Shown one piece after another: positions 5,819 to 6,144 of a DNA stretch of 6,144 nucleotides (positions within the stretch are counted from its first letter, which is position 1; the number at the start of each line of letters is the position of its first letter). The position numbers and the translations under genes were made by a program. The notes beneath the pieces are model-generated. The model was given only the letters and a program-made list of their open reading frames with translations. It was not told the DNA's origin and did no database searches. The DNA is from Pseudomonadota bacterium (GTDB lineage: Bacteria; Pseudomonadota; Alphaproteobacteria; Ferrovibrionales; Ferrovibrionaceae): the NCBI GenBank assembly GCA_021793055.1, contig JAJYTL010000024.1, forward strand, positions 12,700 through 18,843, in the 5' to 3' direction.

Positions 5819-5841
5819 GCCTCGGCCACGCCGGCCGAGGC
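5819..5841 (+). terminator. Terminator-like hairpin after the RraA-family gene
   Basis: GCCTCGGCC (5819-5827) and GGCCGAGGC (5833-5841) form a perfect 9-bp GC stem with a 5-nt loop, 64 nt after the RraA-family stop codon and about 18 bp before the IS edge. GTCG (5815-5818) and CGAC (5846-5849) can pair further out across a 4-nt bulge. No U-run follows, so it may be a factor-assisted terminator or an mRNA 3' end stabiliser. Bases 5755-5814 hold nothing else recognised. Confidence 0.45.
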
Positions 5842-5859
5842 AAGCCGACGAACATCTAG

Positions 5860-6144
5860 GCTCAGGACTCATTGATTGATCCAGAAGATGACGGTTGCGG
5901 CGATGCAGATGGCGGACATAAAGGTGTGGGCGCATCGGTCGTAGCGGGTGTGGATGCGCCGCCAGTCTTTGAGCTTGGCGAACATGTTTTCGATCTTGTG
6001 GCGCTGACGGTAGAGTGCCTGGTCGTGAGGGATGGGCACTTTGCGGTTGGTCTTTGACGGGATGCATGGGGTGATACCGCGCTGCGCCAAGCCATTGCGG
6101 AACCAGTCTGCGTCATAACCTCTGTCGCCGAGCATCGCCTTGGC
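5860..6144 (-). mobile_element. IS5-family (IS427-like) insertion sequence, partial, continues past the window
   Basis: The element is identified by its transposase. Its outer end is placed at about 5859-5860 because sequence before it (the 3' region of the RraA-family gene, then a hairpin) is host-like. A CTAG at 5856-5859 sits exactly at the edge and resembles the CTAG/TNA targets used by this IS group. GGCTCAGGACTC (5859-5870) is then the likely terminal inverted repeat. The exact base is uncertain because the other end and the target duplication are outside the window. The transposase stop lies only about 10 nt from the end, typical of compact elements of this kind. Confidence 0.7.
5869..6144 (-). 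CDS. IS5-family transposase, C-terminal part (5' end outside window)
   Basis: The minus-strand frame is open from the window edge (AKAMLGDRGYDADWF...) to TGA at 5869-5871, giving 91 visible residues. It is the C-terminal half of the DDE catalytic domain. 'LGDRGYDADW' carries the second catalytic Asp, and 'YRQRHKIENMFAKLKDWRRI' carries the Glu within an exact Y-(2)-R-(3)-E-(6)-K signature. It ends 'CAHTFMSAICIAATVIFWINQ', a tail typical of IS427-group ORFB proteins. The ATG at 6133-6135 is internal, not the start, since conserved sequence continues upstream. In this group the transposase is often made from two overlapping frames by frameshifting; that part is not visible. No stop or frameshift is seen, so this end looks intact. 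Confidence 0.92.
   Translation of the reverse strand, partial: AKAMLGDRGYDADWFRNGLAQRGITPCIPSKTNRKVPIPHDQALYRQRHKIENMFAKLKDWRRIHTRYDRCAHTFMSAICIAATVIFWINQ

Noticed and set aside
3301..5829. 842-codon open frame on the minus strand antisense to the dehydratase-like and RraA-family genes
   Set aside because: It is His/Arg/Asp-rich with no domain. It is the typical open antisense frame of GC-rich genes, and the plus-strand proteins have clear family motifs.

Overview
This is a GC-rich chromosomal segment, most likely from an alphaproteobacterium. The evidence is the strong G/C bias at third codon positions, a HemN tail of alphaproteobacterial style, an IS5-family (IS427-like) transposase of a type common in Rhizobiales and Rhodospirillales, and a circularly permuted ATP-grasp gene. 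No RNA gene, CRISPR array or phage gene was seen. The organism assignment is an inference from protein style only.

Layout from left to right. Bases 1-249 (+) hold the C-terminal end of oxygen-independent coproporphyrinogen III oxidase (HemN), followed by a hairpin that may terminate it. A leftward block follows. In transcription order it is a broken circularly permuted ATP-grasp gene (2028-3089, -), a small PEBP/Raf-kinase-inhibitor-like gene (1475-1930, -) and a CapA-family metallophosphatase-like gene (351-1478, -). The last two share an ATGA stop/start overlap and are probably translationally coupled. The ATP-grasp gene is broken twice: an in-frame amber codon after residue 232, and loss of roughly the last quarter of the protein, replaced by about 23 unrelated residues.

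A divergent intergenic region of about 500 bp (3090-3588) carries several inverted repeats and a 14-bp direct repeat. A rightward two-gene unit follows: an iron-sulfur L-serine-dehydratase-alpha-like protein with an extra C-terminal domain (3589-5022, +) and an RraA/HMG-aldolase-family protein (5083-5754, +). A hairpin lies in the leader upstream of the first gene and another in the gap between the two. A third, terminator-like hairpin lies after the second gene. At about 5860 an IS element begins and runs off the right edge, with its transposase on the minus strand.

The most interesting unit is the dehydratase-like/RraA-like pair. Enzymes of the first family remove water or ammonia from beta-hydroxy amino acids to give 2-oxo acids, and enzymes of the second family cleave or decarboxylate 2-oxo acids to pyruvate. 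The pair could therefore be a short catabolic route for an unidentified hydroxy(amino) acid. The dehydratase-like protein also appears to carry an SDH-beta-like domain at its C-terminus, the reverse of the usual beta-alpha order. Both ideas are inferences from sequence reading and need profile searches and biochemistry.
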